Shown: in pieces, positions 1 to 7,450 of the stretch
How the letters are laid out: the number at the start of each line of letters is the position of its first letter
Numbering within the stretch: the first letter of the stretch is position 1
Source of the DNA: JANPPS01 sp043758105
GTDB taxonomy: Bacteria > Pseudomonadota > Alphaproteobacteria > Acetobacterales > Acetobacteraceae
Reading direction: 5' to 3'
Assembly: GCA_043758105.1 (NCBI GenBank)
Contig: JAYVOF010000248.1
Span: 1 to 64,000, forward strand
DNA length: 64,000 nt
Translations under genes and position numbers: made by a program
The notes under the pieces: generated by a model
Databases searched by the model: none
The model's input: only the letters and a program-made list of their open reading frames with translations
What the model was told of the DNA's origin: nothing

Positions 1-660
1 GAGCGGTTCGGCGTGCGGCTGTTGGAGGGGTATGGCGCGACCGAGACCGGCCCGGTGCTGGCGCTCAACACCGCCATGCACAACCGCCCCGGCACCGTCG
101 GCCGCCTGTTGCCCGGCATCGAATGGCGCACCGAGATCGTGCCCGGCATCACCGATGGCGGCGAGCTGTTCGTCCGCGGCCCCAACGTCATGCTGGGCTA
201 TTTGCGGGAGGCGGCGCCCGGCGTGCCCGCTGGTGTAATCGATCCGCCGGTGGAGGGCTGGTATGGTACCGGCGACATCGTGACCGTGGACGCCGCCCGC
301 TGGGTGACCATCAAGGGCCGCGCCAAGCGCTTCGCCAAGATCGCCGGCGAAATGGTGTCGATGGCCGCGGCCGAGGCGTTTGCCACCACCGTATGGCCGA
401 ACGCCCAGCACGCCGTGCTGAGCCAGCCGGACCCGCGTAAGGGCGAACAGCTGGTGCTGCTCACGACCGAACCAGGCGCAGAGTCGCGGGCCCTGCTGGC
501 GGCCGCGCGGAATCAGGGCATCCCGGAGATCCAGGTGCCGCGGGTGGTCCGCGTCGTGCCGGCGATCCCGGTTTTGGCGAGCGGCAAGGTGAACTACCCG
601 GCGGCGTCCGACCTGCTGCCGGCCCCGGCGCCGGCCATGGCGTTTTCCGAGGAGGATTGA
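1..660 (+). CDS. aas: C-terminal part of Aas-type acyl-ACP synthetase / acylglycerophospholipid acyltransferase (5' end outside window)
   Basis: The reading frame is open from base 1, so the start lies upstream of the window. What remains is the end of an adenylate-forming domain: the YGATETGP motif, the GWYGTGD motif, the hinge stretch RAKRFAKIAGEMVS, and a C-terminal ASGKVNY motif carrying the catalytic lysine. The hinge and the LPGI/VPGI context closely resemble the ligase half of E. coli Aas, which activates fatty acids onto ACP for re-acylation of lysophospholipids at the inner membrane. Whether an acyltransferase or MFS domain precedes it cannot be seen. The call as an Aas-like ligase is strong; exact substrate is inferred from the family. 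Confidence 0.88.
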   Translation, partial: ERFGVRLLEGYGATETGPVLALNTAMHNRPGTVGRLLPGIEWRTEIVPGITDGGELFVRGPNVMLGYLREAAPGVPAGVIDPPVEGWYGTGDIVTVDAARWVTIKGRAKRFAKIAGEMVSMAAAEAFATTVWPNAQHAVLSQPDPRKGEQLVLLTTEPGAESRALLAAARNQGIPEIQVPRVVRVVPAIPVLASGKVNYPAASDLLPAPAPAMAFSEED

Positions 661-669
661 TGGCGGCGA

Positions 670-698
670 CCCATCGCTTTTTGCCGGAAAGCGATGGG
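670..698. terminator. Hairpin between convergent genes
   Basis: A perfect 11-bp inverted repeat (CCCATCGCTTT / AAAGCGATGGG) with a 7-base loop lies just after the aas-like stop and before the end of the minus-strand gene that follows. A second short palindrome (ATGGGT-TTC-ACCCAT) overlaps its right arm at 693-707. There is no long T tract, so it may be a two-way terminator or a small palindromic intergenic repeat. Confidence 0.55.
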
Positions 699-709
699 TT
701 TCACCCATC

Positions 710-1333
710 CTACGGTTCTTTGGCCCAATAATTGTTTCGTTGCGGTGGTGGGCTGAAGCCCACCCACCTTTTTTCAGGGTCGGGGGGTATGGCGGCGCGG
801 GCGCGGAGGGTGGCGATGTCGGCGGGGGTGCGGCGCTTCCAGATGTAGGAGCGGGATTGGTAGGCGACGCCCAGGTCGCGGGCGAGTTCTTCGATGATGT
901 CGTCGATGGGGCGGGTGTGGAGGTCGCGCTCGAAATCGGCGTCATCGAGGCGTTCGTGCAGCTCGTTGTAGAGGATTCCGGTGTCGGTGTCGGTGTCGGT
1001 GTCGGTGGGGGGGCCGCGCTTGGCTGCGATGGCGTCTTCCACGCCGCGGATTATTTTCTCGCGGGCTTGGGTGCGTTCGATGGCGGGGCGTGCGGTTTTG
1101 GGGGGGTTGGTTGCGATGTGCCGGGCGAGGGCGATGGTGCGGCGGATGGTGCGGGCGATGCGGTCGAAGGGGATGGTTAGGTCGGATTCGGGCTGTTTGG
1201 CCGCACGTTCGTGGAGTTGGCGGGCGAGATCTGCGCCGCGGTCGATGAGGTCGTGGAGGATGGCGCGGTAGTAGGCGTCATCATCCTCGTGTGAGGCGGG
1301 TTGGGATTGGGGAGGGGTGGAGGTTCGGTTCAT
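710..1333 (-). CDS. Uncharacterised 207-aa protein with Thr-Asp repeat
   Basis: I do not recognise a family. The protein is hydrophilic and highly charged, with no signal peptide or membrane segment. Its N-terminal half is helical (Arg/Ala/Glu-rich, with a stretch about rows of isoleucines and arginines around residues 55-100). The middle holds a TDTDTDTDT run encoded by a hexanucleotide microsatellite, and the C-terminal half has an Asp/Glu-rich segment followed by a Trp/Lys/Arg-rich tail. Composition and codon use match the neighbours. It lies tail-to-tail with the aas-like gene. The antisense frame over the same stretch is low-complexity (Gly/Val runs), which supports the minus-strand call. 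Confidence 0.55.
   Translation of the reverse strand: MNRTSTPPQSQPASHEDDDAYYRAILHDLIDRGADLARQLHERAAKQPESDLTIPFDRIARTIRRTIALARHIATNPPKTARPAIERTQAREKIIRGVEDAIAAKRGPPTDTDTDTDTGILYNELHERLDDADFERDLHTRPIDDIIEELARDLGVAYQSRSYIWKRRTPADIATLRARAAIPPDPEKRWVGFSPPPQRNNYWAKEP
979..1004. repeat. Hexanucleotide microsatellite (CGGTGT)n in coding sequence
   Basis: Four consecutive copies of CGGTGT plus a partial copy lie inside the 207-aa minus-strand gene and encode alternating Thr and Asp. The unit is six bases, so gain or loss of a copy keeps the frame and only changes the length of the acidic linker. Confidence 0.85.
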
Positions 1334-1368
1334 GTGAGGATGATAGGAACATATTCTGTAGGGTCAGG

Positions 1369-2211
1369 TCAAGGGGGCAATCGAAGTTTGGGTGATTTGG
1401 AGGTTCGTAGCCCGGCCGACACCTGGACCAGCCATTCGACCGCGCCCGGCGTCGCGCGCAGTAAATCGCCACACTCTCCGGCATAACACGTCGCTTCATC
1501 CGCCCCGCCCACGGTAATGTAGCCGCCGGGCGACCTCACGGGCGGCGTCGTGCCGGCGAGGATTGCGGGGACGTGCGCGTTGACCCGGAGCGCGTTCTTT
1601 AGCACCATCGCCATCCGCCTGCTGTCTTGCGCCCCCGCCTGGAACGCGAGCAGCACGCGGCCATAGACCCAGTGAACGCTGTCATCATCCTCATACGCCG
1701 CCAGCAACTCTTCCACCGGACCGGTCGCACCCTGGCGCATCAAGCAGCCGAGCAGGGTCCAGCGAACCCCCTGGTTGTCGTTGGGATTGAGCCGCAGCAT
1801 TTCCCGGAAATGTCCGATCGCCGCGTCCACCTCGCCCATCTGCATCAACGTATGGGCCAGCCCAGAGCGGGCGCGCATGTAGGGTCGGGTTTCGAGCCAT
1901 CCCCAGAACTCCCCTTGCAGTTGTTTGAAGTTCTGCTTGCCGATCTCGCGCCGCCCGGCCGTCATGCCCTGGGTGAATAGGGCGCGCCGCCTGGCGAGCG
2001 ATGTCGCCCGCCCGGCCAGTTCCATGAGATCATCCGCGGACGGCGCAAACGAAGGCCTGGGCATCGCGGCAAGTTCCGTATCGCTCATCGCCGTCAGCAA
2101 GGCTTCGAGCAACTCCTGAACGTCGATCGTTGGCTTGCGCCGGGTGGCTTTGGAGCGGGCGGCTTTGGAGCGGCCGACTTTGGGGCGGGCTGTGGGGGCG
2201 GATGGTTTCAA
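1369..2211 (-). CDS. TPR-like protein of unknown function
   Basis: A 280-aa protein. It begins with a Lys/Arg/Ser/Ala-rich basic tail with KxxRSKAARSKA-type repeats, residues 1-30. A helical region follows, in which at least one tetratricopeptide-like unit is readable (AHTLMQMGEVDAAIGHFREMLRLNPNDN, about residues 120-147). The C-terminal part has GGADEATCYAGEC with two cysteines. The arrangement is reminiscent of ST7-like TPR proteins found in many proteobacteria, but I cannot assign a role. No signal peptide. It is in the same orientation as the 207-aa gene downstream, with only about 35 bp between them, so the two may be co-transcribed. Confidence 0.65.
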   Translation of the reverse strand: MKPSAPTARPKVGRSKAARSKATRRKPTIDVQELLEALLTAMSDTELAAMPRPSFAPSADDLMELAGRATSLARRRALFTQGMTAGRREIGKQNFKQLQGEFWGWLETRPYMRARSGLAHTLMQMGEVDAAIGHFREMLRLNPNDNQGVRWTLLGCLMRQGATGPVEELLAAYEDDDSVHWVYGRVLLAFQAGAQDSRRMAMVLKNALRVNAHVPAILAGTTPPVRSPGGYITVGGADEATCYAGECGDLLRATPGAVEWLVQVSAGLRTSKSPKLRLPP

Positions 2212-2334
2212 GGCTGGCAGGGCAACCTCCTTCGACTCGGATGACGCAGCAGCGTATCATGGCCTGCATCGCAGCCTAGGCCGAATGTCCGAGCCCGGGT
2301 TGGCGTGCTCGGCGGTTCGTGAGAGGCTTACGGC

Positions 2335-3720
2335 ATGACCGACCTCTGGCGCCTCTCGGCCACCGATCTCGCCGCCCGCATCCGCGCCAGGAGCGTCTCC
2401 GCGCGGGAGGCGGCGGTGGCGTCGCTGGCCCGGCTGGACTCGGTCAATCCGCGGATCAACGCCGTGGTGGCGCATCGTCCGGAGGCGGTGCTGGCGGAGG
2501 CGGATGCGATCGACGCGAAGATCGCGGCCGGCGAGGATGCGGGGCCGCTGGCGGGCGTGCCGGTCACGATCAAGGTCAATACCGACATGGCGGGCTACGC
2601 CACCACCAATGGCTTGGCGGCGCAGAAGGATCTGATCGCGCAGACCAACAGCCCGGTGGTGGACAATCTGCGCCGGGCTGGGGCGGTGATTTTGGGGCGG
2701 ACCAATACGCCGGCGTTTTCCATTCGCTGGTTCACCAGCAACCAGACGCACGGAACCACCTATAATCCGCGCGACCGGGGGCTTACGCCGGGCGGCTCAT
2801 CGGGCGGTGCGGCGGCGGGGGTGGCGGCGGGCATCGGGCATATCGGGCATGGGACGGATATCGGCGGCTCGATCCGGTATCCGGCCTATGCCTGTGGCGT
2901 GCATGGCATTCGTCCGAGCTTGGGGCGGGTCGCGGCCTGGAATGCGTCGAGCCCGGAGCGCGGTATCGGCCCGCAGCTGATGGCCGTGTCGGGTCCGATC
3001 GCGCGGACCATCGCCGATTTACGGCTGGGTCTGGCGGCGATGTCGGCGCCGGACGCGCGGGACCCGTGGTGGAGCCCGGCGCCCCTGGACATCCCGCATA
3101 CAAGGCGCGCCACGCTGTGCCTGCGCCCCGGGGGCATGCGGATCGTGCCCGCGGTGGAGGCGGCGCTGCTGGACGCGGCGTCGCGGCTCACGCGGGCGGG
3201 TTGGGTGGTGGACCAGATCGAGGAGGTGCCCTCGCTGCACGAGGCCACCCAATTACAGCTGCAACTCTGGCTGGGGGACGGCTATCCCGCGCTGCTGGCG
3301 GCGGCCGAGCGGGAGGGGGATGCGGGGGCGCTCGCCTGCATCCGCCCGTTCCAATCCATGGTGGCCGCGTTTCCGCCGGATGCGATCACCAAGGCGCTGG
3401 TCCGCCGGCAAACCTTGACCCGGGAGTGGCTGCTGTTCCTGGAGCGGCACCCGGTCCTGCTGCTGCCGGTTTCGGCCGAGCTGCCGTTTGCCAACGACGC
3501 CGATATGACCGATTTCGAGGCGGTCTGCGCCGCCCAACTCACGCAGACCGGGCTGCCGCTGATGGGGTTGCCGGGGCTGGTGGTGTCGACCGGGATGGTG
3601 GGCACGGCACCGGTGGGCGTGCAGCTGATCGCAGGGCGGTATCAGGAGGCGGCGCTGCTAGACGCGGGCGAGGCGATCGAGGCGGGGGGCGTACCGCGGG
3701 CGCCGATCGACCCGGCATAG
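2335..3720 (+). CDS. Amidase (amidase signature family)
   Basis: A 461-aa cytoplasmic hydrolase of the amidase signature family, which cleaves carboxamide bonds through a Ser-cisSer-Lys triad. The triad is visible: Lys80 in GVPVTIK, the GGSSGG loop at 153-158 supplying the cis-Ser, and the nucleophile Ser179 in GTDIGGS. Length fits stand-alone amidases. It is not obviously GatA: there are no gatB or gatC genes nearby. It stands alone, with the minus-strand TPR-like gene diverging from it across about 120 bp. Substrate cannot be predicted from sequence. Confidence 0.9.
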   Translation: MTDLWRLSATDLAARIRARSVSAREAAVASLARLDSVNPRINAVVAHRPEAVLAEADAIDAKIAAGEDAGPLAGVPVTIKVNTDMAGYATTNGLAAQKDLIAQTNSPVVDNLRRAGAVILGRTNTPAFSIRWFTSNQTHGTTYNPRDRGLTPGGSSGGAAAGVAAGIGHIGHGTDIGGSIRYPAYACGVHGIRPSLGRVAAWNASSPERGIGPQLMAVSGPIARTIADLRLGLAAMSAPDARDPWWSPAPLDIPHTRRATLCLRPGGMRIVPAVEAALLDAASRLTRAGWVVDQIEEVPSLHEATQLQLQLWLGDGYPALLAAAEREGDAGALACIRPFQSMVAAFPPDAITKALVRRQTLTREWLLFLERHPVLLLPVSAELPFANDADMTDFEAVCAAQLTQTGLPLMGLPGLVVSTGMVGTAPVGVQLIAGRYQEAALLDAGEAIEAGGVPRAPIDPA

Positions 3721-3721
3721 C

Positions 3722-4282
3722 CTAAGTGTCGGATGGAAAAGCGAGACCCTCGTAAATTTCGGAGACGGGGATCGATATCTCGATCTGCGGGAGCGATATT
3801 GTCCCGGTTTGGTCCAAGACTTCTAACACCCATCCGGTTACCATACGGGTGATGACCGTAACATAGGCGCGGTTTTGTTCGAGCATAACGTAGTGCTGAA
3901 CAGACGGCAGGGCTGTGTATTCACGCAACTTATCGGTGCGGTCAGTTTCCGCCGTACTATCGGAAAGCACGTCGAATATTACAATCGGACCTATAGCAAC
4001 CATGCTGCGGGGAGCGACCGGAGTGCAGGATACCAGTGCGTCAGGATAACGATAACTCTGTCCGGTTTGGACCTTGGTTTCTGGGCCGCGGACACGGCAC
4101 GGCGTGGCACGGAGCCTGTTGTTTAGACTGGTGATGGTGTTCCCTTGGATGGCGGCATGAGCGTCGCTTGAGCTGACCATTGCCACTGGGCGAAAGCCGT
4201 CGAACTCCCACTTCTGCTCCTGCCGGGCCTCCGACGCCAGGAACTCCTCAGGTAACATGGTTCGCTTGTGCGCTTCACTCAT
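3722..4282 (-). CDS. Uma2-family (DUF820) restriction-endonuclease-like protein
   Basis: A 186-aa protein with the layout of the Uma2/DUF820 family, a PD-(D/E)XK nuclease fold common in cyanobacteria and sporadic elsewhere. Visible landmarks are the N-terminal EEFLASEARQEQKWEFDG, the YPDALVSC segment giving the active-site Asp, IVIFDVLSDST where the family usually has V-E-V-L-S, and DKLREY. The usual Glu is therefore an Asp here, and activity is uncertain. It is tail-to-tail with the amidase, with one base between the stops. Family function is not established. Confidence 0.8.
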   Translation of the reverse strand: MSEAHKRTMLPEEFLASEARQEQKWEFDGFRPVAMVSSSDAHAAIQGNTITSLNNRLRATPCRVRGPETKVQTGQSYRYPDALVSCTPVAPRSMVAIGPIVIFDVLSDSTAETDRTDKLREYTALPSVQHYVMLEQNRAYVTVITRMVTGWVLEVLDQTGTISLPQIEISIPVSEIYEGLAFPSDT

Positions 4283-4384
4283 CGGTGGCTCCGTTTACGC
4301 CGCCCTCATAGCCGGCGTGTTAACCCCGCATCGCTACGTTACGCCGCCGCCCCCCTTTCTCACATGAGTTTCTGTAGCCATGAG

Positions 4385-4450
4385 GGGTGGAACGCGCCTT
4401 CAAAGGGCATTCCACCCTACAGTTCGTTCTTCGTAGGGTCGAATGCCCTT
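4385..4450. repeat. Palindromic intergenic repeat (REP-like), probable terminator of the DMT gene
   Basis: Two nested inverted structures. The first is GGGTGGAA (4385-4392) with TTCCACCC (4410-4417), extended internally by GCCTT/AGGGC. The second is an 18-bp arm (4403-4420) whose reverse complement recurs with one mismatch at 4433-4450. Related GGTGGAATG/CATTCCACC arms occur at 9585-9615. It sits downstream of the minus-strand exporter gene and could stop its transcript. Confidence 0.6.
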
Positions 4451-4477
4451 CGCATCCCACCAAGGCAGGGACTATCG

Positions 4478-5332
4478 CTACTCGCGGCTGGCGAGGGCGA
4501 CACCGGCCGCCGCGATGGCCATACCGAGGATCTGGATCGCATTCAGCTGCTCGCCAAACATGACGAATGCCGCCAGGGCGACGACTGGGGGCACGAGGTA
4601 GAATAACGAGGCGACCCCCGCGACCGCCCCGCGGCGGATCAGCAACAGCAGCAGCGTGGTGGCGCCGACCGATAGGCCCAGCACGGCCCAGCTCAGCCCG
4701 GCGATCGCCTGCCAACTGCCATCGAACCGGCCCTGCTCCGTCAGCAGCGCCAGCGGGATACCGATCACGGCCGCACCCAGGAACTGGATCGCTGCCCCGG
4801 TGCGAAGGTCGGCGGTGCCGCCATGACGTTTTTGCCAAATCGTGCCGAGCGTGATCCCAACCATGCCAGCCGTGCAGCTCAGCAACGGGATTAGCAACAC
4901 GCCGTTCGCGGCGCGCAGTTGCGGCGTGAGGACCAGCAACGCCCCGGCAAAGCCCAGCATAATGCCGGTCCACCGCCGCGGCAGCACCGGCTCCCCGAGC
5001 AACGGCCCGGCCAGGATCGCCGTCAACAACGGCTGCAGCCCTGTCACCAGCGCCGCGATCCCGGCAGGCAGACCGTGGTTCACCGACCAAAACACGGCGC
5101 TGAGATACAGGCCCTGCATCAACACGCCCGCCACCAGCGCGTTGCGCCAGCCTAGCCGGTCGCGCGGCCAGGGGGCCCGGATGGCGAATGCGATGGCGGT
5201 GAATACCATCCCACTCAATATAAAGCGCCAGGCGAGGAAACTGAGCGGATCGACGTGGGACGCGACCAGCCGCGCGGTGAGGAATCCGGTTGCCCAGATG
5301 GCGACGAAGCAAAGGGGCATGGCGCGTGTCAT
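4478..5332 (-). CDS. EamA-family (DMT superfamily) transporter
   Basis: A 284-aa integral inner-membrane protein with about ten hydrophobic helices in two EamA halves. The first half starts with CFVAIWATGFLTARLV and the second around GVLLIPLLSCTAGMVGITLG. The conserved WxxxF and loop arginines of the family are present. EamA proteins export amino acids or other metabolites, and the substrate here is unknown. The gene lies about 70 bp downstream of the intron-bearing tRNA-Arg on the same strand and may be partly read from the tRNA promoter. The start at 5332 gives a helix-first protein typical of the family. Confidence 0.9.
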   Translation of the reverse strand: MTRAMPLCFVAIWATGFLTARLVASHVDPLSFLAWRFILSGMVFTAIAFAIRAPWPRDRLGWRNALVAGVLMQGLYLSAVFWSVNHGLPAGIAALVTGLQPLLTAILAGPLLGEPVLPRRWTGIMLGFAGALLVLTPQLRAANGVLLIPLLSCTAGMVGITLGTIWQKRHGGTADLRTGAAIQFLGAAVIGIPLALLTEQGRFDGSWQAIAGLSWAVLGLSVGATTLLLLLIRRGAVAGVASLFYLVPPVVALAAFVMFGEQLNAIQILGMAIAAAGVALASRE

Positions 5333-5401
5333 CGGGGGCGGTCATGGCACGTCCGGGCGGGCGGCGCGACCCTGGCCGGCATGCGCTTCAACGGCGAGTA
5401 A

Positions 5402-5722
5402 TGGTGTCCGCGGCGGGATTCGAACCCGCGGCCCCAGGATTCATCCCACTTCGGCTTTCGCCGCCGCCCGCCCCGTGCGACCGGGAGGGGCGTTCGTGGT
5501 CTGGACTGTCCCTTCGCCATAGACCCTCAGGCCGTTAGGCGCCGCCCGTCCAGTCTCTACACCGTCCGCACCTTTCGGCCCGGCTTGGCTCGGGATCGGC
5601 ATGGTGCACGGCGCACCGCAGCGTTCCCCGACTTTGAGCGGATCCACGGCGCTGTTTCCAACCGCCGCGCCCAATTTCAACAACTAGGAATCCTGTACTC
5701 TATCCTGCTGAGCTACGCGGAC
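5402..5722 (-). tRNA. tRNA-Arg(CCU), split by a group I intron
   Basis: Exon 1 is 5722-5686 (37 nt) and exon 2 is 5441-5402 (40 nt). Joined, they give a 77-nt tRNA. The acceptor stem is GTCCGCG/CGCGGAC and the D-arm is GCTC-AGCAGGATA-GAGT. The anticodon arm is CAGGA-TTCCTAA-TCCTG, with anticodon CCT at positions 34-36. The T-arm is GCGGG-TTCGAAT-CCCGC, followed by discriminator A and an encoded CCA. Exon 1 ends exactly after the third anticodon base. The tRNA decodes AGG. The 244-nt interruption is listed separately. Same strand and about 70 bp upstream of the DMT transporter. Confidence 0.95.
5442..5685 (-). ncRNA. Self-splicing group I intron in the anticodon loop of tRNA-Arg(CCU)
   Basis: The 244-nt insert sits after anticodon base 36. 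It is preceded by U and ends in G, as group I splicing requires. A 7-bp P1 can be drawn: exon CCU plus intron AGUU pairs with AAUU-GGG (U-G wobble at the splice site), loop GUUGA. Conserved core elements are readable on the minus strand. A Q-type GAGCCAAGC lies near 5597-5577, an R-type GTAGAGACTGGACGGG near 5560-5542, and an S-type GGGACAGTCCAGACC near 5513-5498. The GACU/AGUC pairing between R and S would form P7. Size and site resemble the known intron in Agrobacterium tRNA-Arg(CCU). No homing endonuclease is encoded. Confidence 0.93.
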
Positions 5723-5767
5723 ATCACAAACCCCTATACCGTTCCGGCATCCCTGGCGCAATCGATC

Positions 5768-6184
5768 ATGATCCACAGCCTCCTTCTCCCCGCGCTCGCC
5801 CACATGGCCCTCACCCTGGCGCTCTACGCCTGGCTCACCTTCGCCCGCGCCCGCGCGGTCAAAACCGGCCAAGCGCGATACAGCGACTATCAATTCGCCG
5901 GAAACGAACCGCCACAGGTCGCGCGCATCACCCGCAATCTGGCCAATCAGTTCGAGCTGCCGCTGTTTTTCTACGTCGCGATCCTGGCGCTGATGCAGCT
6001 GGGCTCCGCTGGAATGATGGATGTGATCCTGGGCTGGCTATTCGTGGCGGGCCGGGTGTTGCATACGATGGTGCAAACCCGGACCGATAACGTACCCTTG
6101 CGTGGCCAGGTGTTCATGCTGAACTCAGTGGCGGTGGCAGGACTGATCGGTCATCTGGCCCTGGTCGTGCTGGGCTTCATTTAG
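5768..6184 (+). CDS. MAPEG-family membrane protein
   Basis: A 138-aa inner-membrane protein with four hydrophobic helices and the family's internal ENxxE-like region (NEPPQVARITRNLANQFELPLFFYV), typical of MAPEG proteins. These are relatives of eicosanoid/glutathione membrane enzymes; the bacterial members have no agreed substrate. The frame is open further upstream into the tRNA, but the ATG at 5768 gives the correct family length and begins the first helix (MIHSLLLPALAHM). It ends 9 bp before the dipeptidase start, so the two are probably co-transcribed. Confidence 0.85.
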   Translation: MIHSLLLPALAHMALTLALYAWLTFARARAVKTGQARYSDYQFAGNEPPQVARITRNLANQFELPLFFYVAILALMQLGSAGMMDVILGWLFVAGRVLHTMVQTRTDNVPLRGQVFMLNSVAVAGLIGHLALVVLGFI

Positions 6185-6193
6185 GAGATTTGA

Positions 6194-7234
6194 GTGACCG
6201 ACGCTGCCACCCTTCATGCCAGCCTGCTCACACTCGATACGCATGTGGACATCCCCTGGCCCACCGCCGTCGATCCGTTCGAGCCGTCCGACCGGTTGAT
6301 CGAGTTTCCGAAGATGGTCCGGGGCGGGCTCGGTGCCGCCTGCATCGCGGCGTATGTGCCGCAGGGGCCGCGCACGCCCGAAAGCTGGGCGGCCGCCGGA
6401 GAGAGGGCGCTTGCGATGCTGGACGCCATCAACGCCTATGGCCGGACCGCGCACGGGATCGCCGTCCGCATCACGCCCCGGGCCGATGATGTGACCGCGG
6501 CGCACGCGGCGGGTGCAATCGCCATCATTCCCGTGGTGGAGAATGGCCATGCGATCGGCCAGGACCTGGGTATGCTGGGCGTTTTCCGTGCCCGCGGGGC
6601 GCGTTACATGACGCTCACGCATAACGGCCATAATGCGCTGGCCGATAGCAGCAATCCCCGCGCCGATCTCGGTGATGCGGAGGCGCTGCATGGCGGGCTG
6701 AGCCCGTTGGGACGGGAGGCGGTGCAGGAGATGAACCGGATCGGCATGCTGGTCGATATCAGCCACGTCTCGAAACAGACGGCGATCCAGGCGGCGATGC
6801 TGTCCAAGGTGCCGGTCGTCGCCACCCATTCCTGCATCCGTGCGCTGTGCGACGTGCCGCGCAACATCGATGATCAGACGCTGGACGCGCTGCGCGACAC
6901 GGGTGGCATGGTGAACATCACCGCCGTACCGTCCTTCGTGAAATGGAAATCGAAGGCGGACGTTGTGACGGTGGCGGATTATTGCGACCACATCGATTAT
7001 GTCGTGCAGCGGATCGGCCTGGCGCATTGCGGCATCAGCTCGGATTTCGACGGCGGCGGCGGTTTCTCGGGCTGGCGGGATGCATCAGAGAGCGGCAATT
7101 TGACCGCGGAATTACTGCGCCGCGGCTATGGCCCGGCCCAGATCGCCGCGTTATGGGGCGGGAATTTCTTGCGTCTGCTGCGCCAGGCGGAGGACGTGGC
7201 GACGGGGGCGCCGCTGCGGGAGACCGCGCTCTAA
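6194..7234 (+). CDS. Membrane dipeptidase (peptidase family M19)
   Basis: A 346-aa zinc dipeptidase of the renal-dipeptidase type, hydrolysing dipeptides in the cytoplasm or periplasm. Metal ligands are visible: His17 and Asp19 in DTHVD, the bridging Glu in VVENGHAIG, then histidines in DISHVSK and ATHSCIRALC, and the catalytic-region SSDFDGGGG near the end. The GTG start at 6194 follows an AGGAG ribosome-binding site. No convincing signal peptide. It directly follows the MAPEG gene. Confidence 0.92.
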   Translation: MTDAATLHASLLTLDTHVDIPWPTAVDPFEPSDRLIEFPKMVRGGLGAACIAAYVPQGPRTPESWAAAGERALAMLDAINAYGRTAHGIAVRITPRADDVTAAHAAGAIAIIPVVENGHAIGQDLGMLGVFRARGARYMTLTHNGHNALADSSNPRADLGDAEALHGGLSPLGREAVQEMNRIGMLVDISHVSKQTAIQAAMLSKVPVVATHSCIRALCDVPRNIDDQTLDALRDTGGMVNITAVPSFVKWKSKADVVTVADYCDHIDYVVQRIGLAHCGISSDFDGGGGFSGWRDASESGNLTAELLRRGYGPAQIAALWGGNFLRLLRQAEDVATGAPLRETAL

Positions 7235-7450
7235 TTCCGATATCGTGATTAATGCGATGGGATGACGGTCCGGAAGCGGCATGCTACAAAGGTTTATGCG
7301 GATTTGGATTGAGTTCACTCAGGCGGCGATGGATCGGGGATGCGGTCTCTCCAGCCGCCACCATTTCGACATTGTGACCGCGTGTGGTTGTCCGCGTAAC
7401 CCGAATTGCGCCGCCGCGATTGCGTTCATGATCTGATGGAAGGCTCCGCC

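Noticed and set aside
979..1004. Possible CRISPR-like repeat
   Set aside because: A six-base unit without spacers is a microsatellite in a gene, not a CRISPR array.
4320..5345. 341-codon minus-strand frame overlapping the DMT transporter
   Set aside because: Out of frame with the transporter, Arg/Gly/His-rich, no membrane helices or motifs.
5585..5767. Upstream extension of the MAPEG reading frame
   Set aside because: It runs through the group I intron and tRNA exon; the family N-terminus begins at 5768.
6125..7027. 300-codon minus-strand frame
   Set aside because: It is antisense to the M19 dipeptidase, has shadow composition and no recognisable domain.
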